Below, in pieces: positions 41,627 through 50,447 of a stretch of 64,000 bases of DNA. The notes beneath the pieces were generated by a model. It did not search any database, had not been told where the DNA came from, and saw only the letters and a program-made list of their open reading frames with translations. The DNA is taken from the NCBI RefSeq assembly GCF_000425385.1, contig NZ_KE384358.1, forward strand, positions 255,623 to 319,622. Direction: 5' to 3'. Source of the DNA: Pseudoduganella violaceinigra DSM 15887. Its GTDB lineage: Bacteria > Pseudomonadota > Gammaproteobacteria > Burkholderiales > Burkholderiaceae_D. Position 1 is the first letter of the stretch. Every line of letters begins with the position of its first letter. Made by a program: the position numbers and the translations under genes.

Positions 41627-41780
41627 GTTTCTATCTCCTCTTCTCGCTCTTTTTCGCGAGTTATAACTGCTATCTATAACTGTTATGTGACCTACAGGTA
41701 GGACAATATGTCCAATCGCGCGCGCTGTCCAGTTTCTTTAGAGTGGCAAGATTCTTGATTTGGGACATTGTTTCTTGCGC
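41627..41780. promoter_or_regulatory. Divergent promoter region of the transporter and cyo operon
   Basis: Two direct copies of TATAACTG lie at 41662-41669 and 41675-41682, spaced 13 nt from start to start, with further ATAAC/GTTAT half-sites around. They could be an operator for one or both operons. No -35/-10 boxes are clear and no regulator is identified. Confidence 0.35.
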
Positions 41781-42764
41781 ATGCCTATCATACTTCTCCT
41801 CCTCGCGGCCGTCTGCCTCAGCGGTTGCAATACCATTGTGATGAACCCAGCAGGCGATGTCGCCTCGCAACAGGCACATCTTGTGACTGTCTCGACGCTG
41901 CTCATGCTGCTCATTATCGTGCCGGTGATCGCACTCACGGTGCTGTTCGCCTGGCGTTACCGAAAAAACAACACTAAAGCCACCTACACCCCGGATTGGG
42001 ACCATTCGACCATGCTCGAACTGGTCATCTGGGGTGCGCCGCTGATGATCATCATCGTGCTCGGCCTGCTGACCTGGATCAGCACCCACCTGCTGGACCC
42101 CTACCGTCCGCTCAGCCGCATCGATGAGAAGCGTCCGCTGGCCGCCGACCACAAGCCGCTGGAAGTGCAAGTGGTGGCGCTGGACTGGAAATGGCTGTTC
42201 ATCTACCCGGAACAGGGCATTGCCACCGTCAATGAGCTGGTGACCCCGGTCGACACCCCGATCCGCTTCAAGATCACCGCCTCGAGCGTGATGAACTCGT
42301 TCTACATCCCTGCACTGGCCGGCCAGATCTATGCCATGCCGGGCATGGACACCACGCTGAACGCCGTGCTGAACAAGCCGGGCCAGTACGAGGGCTTCTC
42401 GGCCAACTACAGCGGTGCGGGCTTCTCCCACATGCGCTTCAAGTACTACGGCATGTCGACTTCCGACTTCGACGCCTGGGTCGCCAAGACCAAGGCCGGC
42501 GGCGGTAAGCTGGACCGGGCCGACTACATGACGCTGGCCAAGCCAAGCGAGCGCGAGCCGGTGCGCCGTTACGGTTCCGTTGAATCCGAGCTGTACACCG
42601 CGATCATCAACCGCTGCGTCGAACCGGGTTCGACCTGCGCCGCGCAGACCATGGCGGCCGACGCCGTGCGTGTCCGCAATGCGGTCGCGCAGAAGGCAAT
42701 GGAAGCGCGCATCTGCACGCCGAACGACGCGCTCGCCCTCGAATCTACTTCCCGTAAGAACTGA
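41781..42764 (+). CDS. cyoA: Cytochrome bo ubiquinol oxidase subunit II
   Basis: The 327-residue subunit II of the quinol oxidase starts MPIILLLLAAVCLSGCNTIV, with a lipobox at SGC. Two membrane helices (about 33-55 and 78-98) lead into a periplasmic cupredoxin-like domain (VQVVALDWKWLFIYPEQGIA, ASSVMNSFYIPALAGQIYAM, FSANYSGAGFSHMRFKYYGM). The CuA-binding residues of cytochrome c oxidases are absent, so it is of the quinol type. It heads cyoABCD. Confidence 0.93.
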   Translation: MPIILLLLAAVCLSGCNTIVMNPAGDVASQQAHLVTVSTLLMLLIIVPVIALTVLFAWRYRKNNTKATYTPDWDHSTMLELVIWGAPLMIIIVLGLLTWISTHLLDPYRPLSRIDEKRPLAADHKPLEVQVVALDWKWLFIYPEQGIATVNELVTPVDTPIRFKITASSVMNSFYIPALAGQIYAMPGMDTTLNAVLNKPGQYEGFSANYSGAGFSHMRFKYYGMSTSDFDAWVAKTKAGGGKLDRADYMTLAKPSEREPVRRYGSVESELYTAIINRCVEPGSTCAAQTMAADAVRVRNAVAQKAMEARICTPNDALALESTSRKN

Positions 42765-42766
42765 AT

Positions 42767-44776
42767 ATGGAAAACCAAACCTCCTTGGCCCAAGGGCTGT
42801 TGGGCCGGCTAAGCCTGGAAGCGATCCCGTATCACGAGCCCATCCTGGTCGCCACCTTCTCCATGGTCGTACTGGGCGGCATGGCCGTGCTGGGCGCCAT
42901 GACCAAATTCCGCCTGTGGGGCCCGCTGTGGCGTGACTGGGTCACCAGCATCGACCACAAGAAAATCGGCATCATGTACATGGTGCTGGGCCTCGTCATG
43001 CTGCTGCGCGGCTTTGCCGACGCGCTGATGATGCGTATGCAGCAAGCCGTCGCTTTCGGCGACCATATGGGCTACCTGCCACCGCACCACTACGACCAGA
43101 TCTTCACGGCGCACGGCGTCATCATGATCTTCTTCGTGGCGATGCCGTTCGTGACCGGCCTGATGAACTACGTGGTGCCGCTGCAGATCGGCGCACGCGA
43201 CGTGGCTTTCCCGTTCCTGAACAACTTCAGCTTCTGGATGACCGCATTCGGCGGCGGCCTGACCATGGTCTCGCTGTTCGTGGGCGAATACGCGCGCACC
43301 GGCTGGCTGGCCTACCCTCCCCTGTCGGGCATCCTGGCCAGTCCTGATGTCGGCGTGGACTACTATATCTGGTCATTGCAGGTGGCCGGTGTCGGGACAT
43401 TGCTATCAGGGGTCAACCTGATCGCCACCATCGTCAAGATGCGCGCGCCTGGCATGTCCCTGATGAAGATGCCTGTCTTCACCTGGACTTCCCTGTGCAC
43501 CAACGTGCTGATCGTGGTGACCTTCCCTGTGCTGACCGCCGTGCTGGGCATGCTGTCGCTGGACCGCACCTTCGGTACCCACTTCTTCACCAACGACATG
43601 GGCGGCGACGCCATGCTGTACGTGAACCTGATCTGGATCTGGGGCCACCCTGAGGTGTACATCCTGGTGCTGCCGGTGTTCGGCGTGTTCTCGGAAATCG
43701 TCTCGACCTTCTCCGGCAAGCGCCTGTTCGGCTACACCTCCATGGTGTACGCGACCGTCGTGATCACCGTGCTGTCCTACCTGGTATGGCTGCACCACTT
43801 CTTCACCATGGGCTCCGGCGCCAGCGTGAACTCGTTCTTCGGCATCACGACGATGATCATTTCGATCCCGACCGGCGCCAAGATCTTCAACTGGCTGTTC
43901 ACCATGTACCGCGGCCGCATCCGCTTCGAGCTGCCGATGATGTGGACCATCGCCTTCATGATCACCTTCGTTATCGGTGGCATGACCGGCGTGCTGCTGG
44001 CCGTTCCGCCAGCCGACTTCGTGCTGCACAACAGCCTGTTCCTGATCGCCCACTTCCACAACGTGATCATCGGCGGCGTGGTGTTCGGCGTGTTCGCTGC
44101 GATTAACTACTGGTTCCCGAAAGCCTTCGGCTATAAGCTGGACGTGTTCTGGGGCAAAGTCTCCTTCTGGTGCTGGGTAATCGGCTTCTACCTGGCCTTC
44201 ATGCCGCTGTACGTGCTGGGCCTGATGGGCGTGACCCGCCGCATGAGCCACTTCGAAGATCCTTCGCTGCAGATCTGGTTCCAGGTCGCCGCGCTGGGCG
44301 CCGTCCTGATCGCCGCCGGTATCGGCTCGATGCTGGTGCAGTTCTACGTGTCCTACCGCCGCCGCGCGCAACTGCGCGATGTGACCGGCGACCCGTGGGA
44401 TGGCCGTACCCTGGAATGGTCGACCTCGTCGCCACCGCCTGACTACAACTTCGCCTTCACCCCGCGTGTGCATGACAACGACACCTGGACCGACATGAAG
44501 CGCCGCAACTACGCGCGTCCGCTGGAAGGCTTCCTGTCCATCCACATGCCGAAGAACACGGCTGCCGGCTTCATCATCGCCGGCCTGAGCGCCGCGACCG
44601 GATTCGCCCTGGTCTGGCATATGTGGGTGTTCGCCGTCCTCGGTTTCGTAGCGACCGTGGCAGCGTCCATCATCCATACCTTCAATTACAAGCGCGATTA
44701 CTACATTCCGGCCGAAGACGTCGTTGTGACCGAAGCCGAGCGCACCCGCAACCTGGAGGCACTTGCCCATGTCTGA
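42767..44776 (+). CDS. cyoB: Cytochrome bo ubiquinol oxidase subunit I
   Basis: The 669-residue catalytic subunit reduces oxygen to water and pumps protons. Signature regions include WVTSIDHKKIGIMYMVLGLV, the heme-ligand region TAHGVIMIFF, WIWGHPEVYILVLPVFG with the copper-tyrosine crosslink pattern, LVWLHHFFTMG and HNSLFLIAHFHNVIIGGVVF. It starts 2 nt after cyoA and overlaps cyoC by 8 nt. The family type is clear. Confidence 0.96.
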   Translation: MENQTSLAQGLLGRLSLEAIPYHEPILVATFSMVVLGGMAVLGAMTKFRLWGPLWRDWVTSIDHKKIGIMYMVLGLVMLLRGFADALMMRMQQAVAFGDHMGYLPPHHYDQIFTAHGVIMIFFVAMPFVTGLMNYVVPLQIGARDVAFPFLNNFSFWMTAFGGGLTMVSLFVGEYARTGWLAYPPLSGILASPDVGVDYYIWSLQVAGVGTLLSGVNLIATIVKMRAPGMSLMKMPVFTWTSLCTNVLIVVTFPVLTAVLGMLSLDRTFGTHFFTNDMGGDAMLYVNLIWIWGHPEVYILVLPVFGVFSEIVSTFSGKRLFGYTSMVYATVVITVLSYLVWLHHFFTMGSGASVNSFFGITTMIISIPTGAKIFNWLFTMYRGRIRFELPMMWTIAFMITFVIGGMTGVLLAVPPADFVLHNSLFLIAHFHNVIIGGVVFGVFAAINYWFPKAFGYKLDVFWGKVSFWCWVIGFYLAFMPLYVLGLMGVTRRMSHFEDPSLQIWFQVAALGAVLIAAGIGSMLVQFYVSYRRRAQLRDVTGDPWDGRTLEWSTSSPPPDYNFAFTPRVHDNDTWTDMKRRNYARPLEGFLSIHMPKNTAAGFIIAGLSAATGFALVWHMWVFAVLGFVATVAASIIHTFNYKRDYYIPAEDVVVTEAERTRNLEALAHV

Positions 44777-45416
44777 TCTCGTACTCGACCAAGCAGCAGC
44801 CGCTGCACCGGCCGCGCACGCGGCCCAGGACGACATGTTCCACGTCCGCGACCACCATCCGGAGAACGGCACCCTGCTGGGGTTCTGGCTCTACCTGATG
44901 AGCGACTGCCTGCTGTTCGCTGTCCTGTTCATCGCCTACGCGGTGCTGGGCCGTAACTTCGCCGGCGGCCCCTCCGGCGCCGAGCTGTTCGACCTGCCGC
45001 TGGTGGGCCTGAACACCGGTTTCCTGCTGCTGTCGTCGATCACCTACGGCTTCGCCATGCTGGCGTCGCAGCGCGGCAAGCTGGGCACCACCCTGATCTG
45101 GCTCGGCGTCACCGGCCTGTTCGGCCTGGGCTTCCTGGGCCTGGAGCTGACCGAGTTCGCACACCTGATCCATGAAGGCGCCGGCCCGCAGCGCAGCGCC
45201 TTCCTGACCTCGTTCTTCGCCCTGGTCGGTACCCACGGCCTGCACGTGACCTTCGGTATCGTGTGGCTGGTGACCCTGATGTTCCAGCTGAACCGCCATG
45301 GCCTGACCGAAGCCAATACCCGCCGCCTGATGTGCCTGTCGATGTTCTGGCACTTCCTGGACGTGATCTGGATCGGCGTCTTCACCTTTGTCTACCTGAT
45401 GGGAGTCCTGCCATGA
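44769..45416 (+). CDS. cyoC: Cytochrome bo ubiquinol oxidase subunit III
   Basis: The 215-residue five-helix membrane subunit supports the stability of the oxidase. It shows GFWLYLMSDCLLFAVLFIAY, LLLSSITYGFAML and a C-terminal LSMFWHFLDVIWIGVFTFVY signature. ATG at 44769 overlaps cyoB; its stop overlaps cyoD (ATGA). Confidence 0.94.
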   Translation: MSDLVLDQAAAAAPAAHAAQDDMFHVRDHHPENGTLLGFWLYLMSDCLLFAVLFIAYAVLGRNFAGGPSGAELFDLPLVGLNTGFLLLSSITYGFAMLASQRGKLGTTLIWLGVTGLFGLGFLGLELTEFAHLIHEGAGPQRSAFLTSFFALVGTHGLHVTFGIVWLVTLMFQLNRHGLTEANTRRLMCLSMFWHFLDVIWIGVFTFVYLMGVLP

Positions 45417-45817
45417 GCGCACACCACGACCACGGCCACGGCCACGATCATGGCCACGGCGGCCATGACCACGGCAGCCTGAAAACCTACGCAATCGGTT
45501 TCATCCTGTCCGTCATCCTGACCGCGATCCCGTTCTGGCTCGTCATGGGCCACGTGATCAAGGACTCGAGCACGACCGCTTTCGTCATCCTCGGCTTCGC
45601 CGTGGTGCAGATCGTCGTGCACATGATCTACTTCCTGCACATGAACACCCGTTCGGAAGGCGGCTGGAGCTTGCTGGCACTGATCTTCACCATCATCCTG
45701 GTGGCGATTGTGCTGACTGGTTCGATCTGGGTCATGTACCACCTCAACCACAACATGATGCCGTCCATGGGCCCTGCTGCCGGTTCCGCCGTCCAGCAAA
45801 TGCACGACATGCCATGA
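45413..45817 (+). CDS. cyoD: Cytochrome bo ubiquinol oxidase subunit IV
   Basis: The 134-residue subunit IV has three membrane helices (LKTYAIGFILSVILTAIPFW, FVILGFAVVQIVVHMIYFLH, LIFTIILVAIVLTGSIWVMY). Its N-terminus carries a His/Asp/Gly run at residues 4-22 (HHDHGHGHDHGHGGHDHG), longer than usual and possibly metal-binding. It overlaps cyoC and the SURF1 gene by ATGA. Confidence 0.93.
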   Translation: MSAHHDHGHGHDHGHGGHDHGSLKTYAIGFILSVILTAIPFWLVMGHVIKDSSTTAFVILGFAVVQIVVHMIYFLHMNTRSEGGWSLLALIFTIILVAIVLTGSIWVMYHLNHNMMPSMGPAAGSAVQQMHDMP

Positions 45818-46536
45818 TCGAAGCGCGCCCCGCCTCTCCGCGGGCGCGCCTGTTGTGGGCCGCCGGGATCACCATCGCCAGCGCATTGTTTCTCGCGCTT
45901 GGCACCTGGCAGCTGTATCGCATGCAATGGAAACAGGCGCTCATCGCCCGTGTGAATGCGCGGGCGCATGCGGCGCCTGCCGCCGCCCCCGGGCGCGCGG
46001 AATGGCCGTCCATCACGGCCGAAAATGCCGAATACCGGCACGTTCAAGTTGCCGGCACCCTGCTGCATGATCGCAGCACCCTGGTGCAGGCTTCCACCAA
46101 TTATGGGCTGGGCTTCTGGGTGATGACGCCCCTGAAGACCGCCGCAGGCGACACCATCCTCGTCAACCGAGGCTTTATTCCCACCCGCCAGACCCCGTCG
46201 GCCGCGCCCCAAGCCGCGCTGGTGACAGGTTTGCTGCGCATCAGCGAACCGGGCGGAAGCGTCGTGCGCAAGAACGACGCCGCCGGCCAGCGCTGGTATT
46301 CGCGCGACGTGCAGGCCATCGCCGCCGCCGGCGGTCTGACGCAAGTCGCCCCCTACTTCATCGACGCCGATGCCGCCCCCGCCCAGGAAGCGGGACAACC
46401 CATCGGCGGCCTGACCGTGATCGCTTTCCGTGATAATCACCTGGTATACGCATTGACTTGGTATGCTCTAGCGTTGATGATCATCGGACGCACATGGCAA
46501 ATCACACGGAAAAAACGGCAGACTGGGGTGGAATGA
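45814..46536 (+). CDS. SURF1-family oxidase assembly protein
   Basis: The 240-residue protein has the SURF1 layout: an N-terminal helix with GTWQLYRMQWKQALIA, a periplasmic domain (EYRHVQVAGTLLHDRSTLVQ, GFWVMTPL, ILVNRGFIP) and a C-terminal helix ending YALALMIIGRTWQ. SURF1 helps insert heme into oxidase subunit I. It is in the cyo operon where a heme O synthase gene (cyoE) is common; no cyoE is in the window. Confidence 0.85.
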   Translation: MIEARPASPRARLLWAAGITIASALFLALGTWQLYRMQWKQALIARVNARAHAAPAAAPGRAEWPSITAENAEYRHVQVAGTLLHDRSTLVQASTNYGLGFWVMTPLKTAAGDTILVNRGFIPTRQTPSAAPQAALVTGLLRISEPGGSVVRKNDAAGQRWYSRDVQAIAAAGGLTQVAPYFIDADAAPAQEAGQPIGGLTVIAFRDNHLVYALTWYALALMIIGRTWQITRKKRQTGVE

Positions 46537-47816
46537 GGTCGCTGAGCATCGCGACAGGCGCCAGCGACCCGGCCGGCCATAAAAACATGCTGTACCTGAT
46601 CCGGCTGCGCTGGATCGCGGTACTGGGTCAGATCACGACCATCTCCGTGGTGACCCTTGGCCTGGGCATCCACCTGCCCATGCCGCAGATGCTGTCGGTG
46701 CTGGCCTGCCTGATCGCATTCAACATCGGCAGCCATCTGCGCTGGCAGGAAAACCCAATCGTCACCAACAACGAGATGTTCCTGGCGCTGCTGGTCGATG
46801 TCGCGACGCTGACGGCGCAGCTGCATTTCAGCGGCGGCACCACCAATCCGTTTGCCTTCCTCTACCTGCTGCAGGTAATCCTGTCGGCGGTATTGCTCGA
46901 CGCCTGGGCCACCTGGACCATCGTCGTGATCACCGGCGCCTGCCTGGCGGGCCTGGCCCTGTTCTCCCGGCCCCTCCCCCTCCTGCTGGAAAACCAGGAC
47001 GATTTCGCCCGCCTGTACGTCATCGGCACCCTGATCTGCTTCCTGCTGAATGCCGGCCTGCTGGTGATCCTGATCAAGCACATCACCGGCAACCTGCGCG
47101 AACGCGATGCACGCCTGGCCAATATGCGCCAGCGCGCCGCTGAAGAAGAACATATTGTGCGCATGGGACTTCTGGCCTCCGGCGCCGCCCATGAACTGGG
47201 CACGCCGATGGCCACCATGTCCGTCCTGCTGGGCGACTGGCTGCGCATGCCGGAATTTACCGGGAATGCGGTGCTGCAGGAGGAAATCAGCGAAATGCAG
47301 ACCCAGCTCCAGCGCTGCAAAACCATCGTTACCGGCATCCTGCTGTCGGCCGGTGAACTGCGCGGCGAATCGTCCGCCAAGACCATGCTGCGCGGCTTCC
47401 TCGGCGAAATGCTGGTGGAATGGCGCAATAACCGTCCGGTGGTCGCCTTCAGCTACGAAGACCAGCTGCCCAACGACATTCCCGTCGTCTTCGAGTCCGC
47501 GCTGAAACAGACCATCTTCAATCTGCTGGACAACGCCCTGGAAGCCTCCCCGCTGTGGGTGGGCCTGGTGACGTCAACCGAAGGCGATGTGCTGAAATTG
47601 GCGGTGAGCGACCGCGGGCCCGGATTTGCACCGGCCATGCTGGCGCAATTCGGCAAGCCATACCAGTCAAGCAAGGGACGGCCAGGCAGCGGCCTGGGGC
47701 TGTTCCTGGTCGTGAACGTCATCCGCACACTGGGCGGCACGGTCGAAGCGCGCAATCTCGAGCAAGGCGCGGTTGTAGAAATACGCTTGCCACTGTCGGC
47801 CATCGTCGTCGAATAG
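46533..47816 (+). CDS. regB: RegB/PrrB-type redox sensor histidine kinase
   Basis: The 427-residue membrane kinase starts MRSLSIATGASDPAGHKNML, its ATG overlapping the SURF1 stop with GGGGTGGA before it. Six helices include the quinone-site motif SGGTTNPFAFLYLLQV. The H-box is GAAHELGTPMATMS, the N-box LLDNALEASP and the G-box GRPGSGLGLFLVVNV. A cysteine in LQRCKTIVTGI may correspond to the redox-active cysteine of RegB. With the following response regulator it would adjust transcription to the redox state of the quinone pool. Confidence 0.85.
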   Translation: MRSLSIATGASDPAGHKNMLYLIRLRWIAVLGQITTISVVTLGLGIHLPMPQMLSVLACLIAFNIGSHLRWQENPIVTNNEMFLALLVDVATLTAQLHFSGGTTNPFAFLYLLQVILSAVLLDAWATWTIVVITGACLAGLALFSRPLPLLLENQDDFARLYVIGTLICFLLNAGLLVILIKHITGNLRERDARLANMRQRAAEEEHIVRMGLLASGAAHELGTPMATMSVLLGDWLRMPEFTGNAVLQEEISEMQTQLQRCKTIVTGILLSAGELRGESSAKTMLRGFLGEMLVEWRNNRPVVAFSYEDQLPNDIPVVFESALKQTIFNLLDNALEASPLWVGLVTSTEGDVLKLAVSDRGPGFAPAMLAQFGKPYQSSKGRPGSGLGLFLVVNVIRTLGGTVEARNLEQGAVVEIRLPLSAIVVE

Positions 47817-47826
47817 GAAATACAGG

Positions 47827-48363
47827 ATGACCACAGAACGCTTATTGTTAATCGTGGAAGACGACCCCGCGTTCGCCCGCACCCTTTCACGCTCGTTCGA
47901 ACGGCGCGGCTATACCGTGCTGCGCGCGTCCAGCCTGGAAGAAGTCGGCACCCTGCTGGGATCGCATACGCCCACCCATGCGGTGGTCGACCTTAAGCTG
48001 GACGGCAACACGTCCGGCCTGGCCTGCGTGCAGGCCCTGAACGCGCATTCGCCGGACATGCTGATCGTGGTGCTGACGGGCTTCGCCAGCATTGTGACCG
48101 CTGTCGAAGCGATCAAGCTGGGCGCCTGCCAGTATCTCGCCAAACCCTCCAATACCGACGATATCGAAGCCGCCTTCCAGCACGTGGCTGGTGTGGCCGA
48201 AGTTGAGCTGACCAACCGTTCGACTTCCATCAAGACGCTGGAATGGGAGCATATCCACCAGGTGCTGGCGGAGACGGGCTTCAATATTTCCGAAGCCGCC
48301 CGCCGCCTGGGCATGCACCGCCGCACCCTCGCGCGTAAGCTCGAAAAGCAGCGCGTCAAGTAA
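47827..48363 (+). CDS. regA: RegA/PrrA-type response regulator
   Basis: The 178-residue regulator has a receiver domain (LLIVEDDPAFARTLSRSFER, phosphoacceptor Asp in AVVDLKLDG, VLTGFASIVTAVEAIKLGA) and a Fis-type DNA-binding helix-turn-helix at the C-terminus (ETGFNISEAARRLGMHRRTL). It lies 10 nt after regB. It is probably autoregulated and may regulate the cyo genes in front of it. Confidence 0.87.
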   Translation: MTTERLLLIVEDDPAFARTLSRSFERRGYTVLRASSLEEVGTLLGSHTPTHAVVDLKLDGNTSGLACVQALNAHSPDMLIVVLTGFASIVTAVEAIKLGACQYLAKPSNTDDIEAAFQHVAGVAEVELTNRSTSIKTLEWEHIHQVLAETGFNISEAARRLGMHRRTLARKLEKQRVK

Positions 48364-48424
48364 ATTGCATTCGTAGGACGCCAGGCCAATCGTCGCAATC
48401 CGGTTGGCGCACTGATTGCGATAA

Positions 48425-49621
48425 TCAGGTGCTCAGATCAGTTTCGTCCCAATCGTCGCCCTGAGCCAAAGCCCAAGTGAGCGCGTGCCGGCGCTCGTGA
48501 ACTGCACCGCCGTGGGAGATCGGATCGAAATCTACCGGCACCGTTGCGCCTCCCATTTGCGCACTTCTGACTGCGTTATGGGCACAATAGAACTTGTACT
48601 CCATGAAGATGACATCATCGATCGAGCGCAGCGCTACACCTGCAGAGAATTCGGCGATATTGCGGTCCCAATCAGGCAGAAAATCAAATAACATCGCCTC
48701 GATCACCTCATCAGAAATCTGACAGGCATCCAATGTCGGCGTCTTTGCAAAACCCACGATCCAAGCCAGCGCCCACATATTCTCCAGCCGCCAACCGACA
48801 GTGTTCCCATGCATCGCTTGCGACTCCTTGCGCGGCAAGTCGATCATTTCAAGCTCATGCTCCGTCATCGCCGAGCGTAGAGCATTACGCTCGATATAGC
48901 TTTGCAGGGCCGCCGTCGGCGCCATGTGCTCAGGCGCCGCGACCCAGGCAAACACTGCCTGCAATGCCATAAGGCGCATGCAGAGCGATTGGGCATCCCG
49001 CAAAGTGAGGTCCAAGTCGGGCAGGAGTAAAGAGTTTGCTGGCTGAAAGCCAAGTGATGTAAGTTCGTCGAAAACGCGTCGCTTCAATTCCAGCGGCTTG
49101 TCCTTCTCGGTCCCCGGCCCTGTCAGGGTTGGCGTATATTGAGGCCATCTGGCCAAAGGATCGACCTCTGATGCGGTGGCGCCATACAGAACCCTTCCAT
49201 TAGAATCGCGCATTGCGGAAGGCGTAAACCATACGGCATCGAGTGCCTCCGCGATTGCCGTCAAAACCTCGTATCGTTCGTCCCCCGGTCCGGCATCCGG
49301 CTCGCAGACCGTCCCCAGGGCGAAACCGAAATTTTCAGTCAGCGCCAGCACCTTCGTCTGTTCCGGCGCAATCGGGAAACGCGAGAAATAGCCGCGCATA
49401 CCGTCCATCTGGAGCTTCCATCCTTGGCCGGAATAGTAATCCGGATCGTGCGTGATTCTCAGAAGCTTCTTCTTTAGCCATCCACCGGTCGTAACTACGA
49501 TTTCGCTCCAGGCATCGTCAGTTCCAACTACTTTGAATTTCGCGTTCAAATTGCGCAGCACTTCGACTACACGCCCCGGGTTGCTTTCCTGGGCAAATAA
49601 CGTGACTGGTTCAGTTGCCAT
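48425..49621 (-). CDS. DUF4272-like protein
   Basis: The 398-residue soluble protein shows TGPGTEKDKPLELKRRVFDE, RLMALQAVFAWVAAPEHMAP and WRLENMWALAWIVGFAKTPT, with HNAVRSAQMGG and a C-terminal GGAVHERRHALTWALAQGDD, which is the DUF4272 layout. The N-terminal 180 residues are a separate domain (YFSRFPIAPEQTKVLALTEN). DUF4272 proteins often sit among immunity genes. The neighbours here support that, but no toxin is present. Confidence 0.7.
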   Translation of the reverse strand: MATEPVTLFAQESNPGRVVEVLRNLNAKFKVVGTDDAWSEIVVTTGGWLKKKLLRITHDPDYYSGQGWKLQMDGMRGYFSRFPIAPEQTKVLALTENFGFALGTVCEPDAGPGDERYEVLTAIAEALDAVWFTPSAMRDSNGRVLYGATASEVDPLARWPQYTPTLTGPGTEKDKPLELKRRVFDELTSLGFQPANSLLLPDLDLTLRDAQSLCMRLMALQAVFAWVAAPEHMAPTAALQSYIERNALRSAMTEHELEMIDLPRKESQAMHGNTVGWRLENMWALAWIVGFAKTPTLDACQISDEVIEAMLFDFLPDWDRNIAEFSAGVALRSIDDVIFMEYKFYCAHNAVRSAQMGGATVPVDFDPISHGGAVHERRHALTWALAQGDDWDETDLST

Positions 49622-49695
49622 CTATCAGATATTCCTTCAGGTGTTTCATTGATTGTGCAGATTGTTCCAATGTTTGTGCTCGGATAGGGCCGTAT

Positions 49696-49986
49696 TCATC
49701 TGGTCGGATCCTTGTGAACTCGGCGTAAGAACAAAATCCCTGCGCCTGAAAGACTGATGCCAAATGCTATTGCGACAACCAGCCCTGCAGGGTTTCGCAA
49801 TCCAAGTGCGTCCGCCAAAAATAAAAGCACTACCACCGAAATCAGCTGCCCCGGGAAAATGACACTGAGCCGCCGCAATGCGAGAGTGTCACCGCCCCTT
49901 GAGAGCCAGCGTGCTACGAGCCACGCCGGCATCCATAGCATTCCCAGGACCGGTACGAGCAGGCTCACGATAAATAGTATTTTCAT
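49696..49986 (-). CDS. Membrane protein
   Basis: The 96-residue protein starts MKILFIVSLLVPVLGMLWMP and has three hydrophobic segments (about residues 1-22, 44-60 and 68-88). It overlaps the end of the gene at 49889 by about 100 nt in another frame, an unusually long overlap that suggests the upstream gene once ended earlier. Function unknown. Confidence 0.45.
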   Translation of the reverse strand: MKILFIVSLLVPVLGMLWMPAWLVARWLSRGGDTLALRRLSVIFPGQLISVVVLLFLADALGLRNPAGLVVAIAFGISLSGAGILFLRRVHKDPTR

Positions 49987-50233
49987 ATGCATCCAACATA
50001 CCCGCTTTGACCAGACTTCGCCCGCCGTTAGCAAGGAGAGCGCGCTTATAATCCATGCTGTTCATTGCGGGGCAGGCCAAAACAGCGTCAATAAAAATCT
50101 GTGGTGGCAGATATCGATGTGCCGCAACGTAATGGACAAATCCAGTATTTGGGCTTAGCCATCCAACAGCGAGCAGGTCTTCACACTCGAGTGGAAGGTA
50201 CCAACAGGGTTCAAGATCCGCAATCAATGCCAT
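49889..50233 (-). CDS. Hypothetical protein, probably N-truncated
   Basis: The 114-residue frame MALIADLEPCWYLPLECEDL... includes a segment that I recall from small immunity-type proteins: VGWLSPNTGFVHYVAAHRYL, PPQIFIDAVLACPAMNSMDY and KRALLANGGRSLV. The frame continues upstream into coding-like sequence (GDAAFLFDLALWRSERWHLY) that is cut by a TGA, so the true N-terminus may be lost. The C-terminal 30 residues overlap the next gene and look unnatural. Confidence 0.4.
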   Translation of the reverse strand: MALIADLEPCWYLPLECEDLLAVGWLSPNTGFVHYVAAHRYLPPQIFIDAVLACPAMNSMDYKRALLANGGRSLVKAGMLDAYENTIYREPARTGPGNAMDAGVARSTLALKGR

Positions 50234-50447
50234 GAGAACATAAGTCCAGTTATATAAATGCCAGCGCTCCGAACGCCAAAGTGCGAGGTCGAAGAGGAAA
50301 GCTGCATCGCCCTGAATCGGCCGACAGCCCGGAAATGATCGTTTTCAACTCCCACCATCGTCGACAATGGCCACGCTTGCCGCAACGGTCCCGCCGCTTC
50401 CTTCATCGCCAATGGTAACGATGCAGTCGCTTTGCCATTTGCGCCGG
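50234..50447 (-). pseudogene. Remnant in the same frame as the gene at 49889
   Basis: The minus-strand frame reads WQSDCIVTIGDEGSGGTVAA, SVAIVDDGGS, TGA, KRSFPGCRPIQGDAAFLFDL and joins the 49889 gene without a shift. It looks like the start of a larger protein broken by a nonsense codon. No start codon or ribosome site is seen. Confidence 0.35.

Noticed and set aside
41740..41780. FNR/Anr box before cyoA (TTGATTTGGGACAT)
   Set aside because: Only the left half fits TTGAT-N4-ATCAA; the right half does not.
43406..44872. Long minus-strand frame opposite cyoB
   Set aside because: The translation is dominated by His, Glu and Gln, a typical shadow. cyoB is certain.
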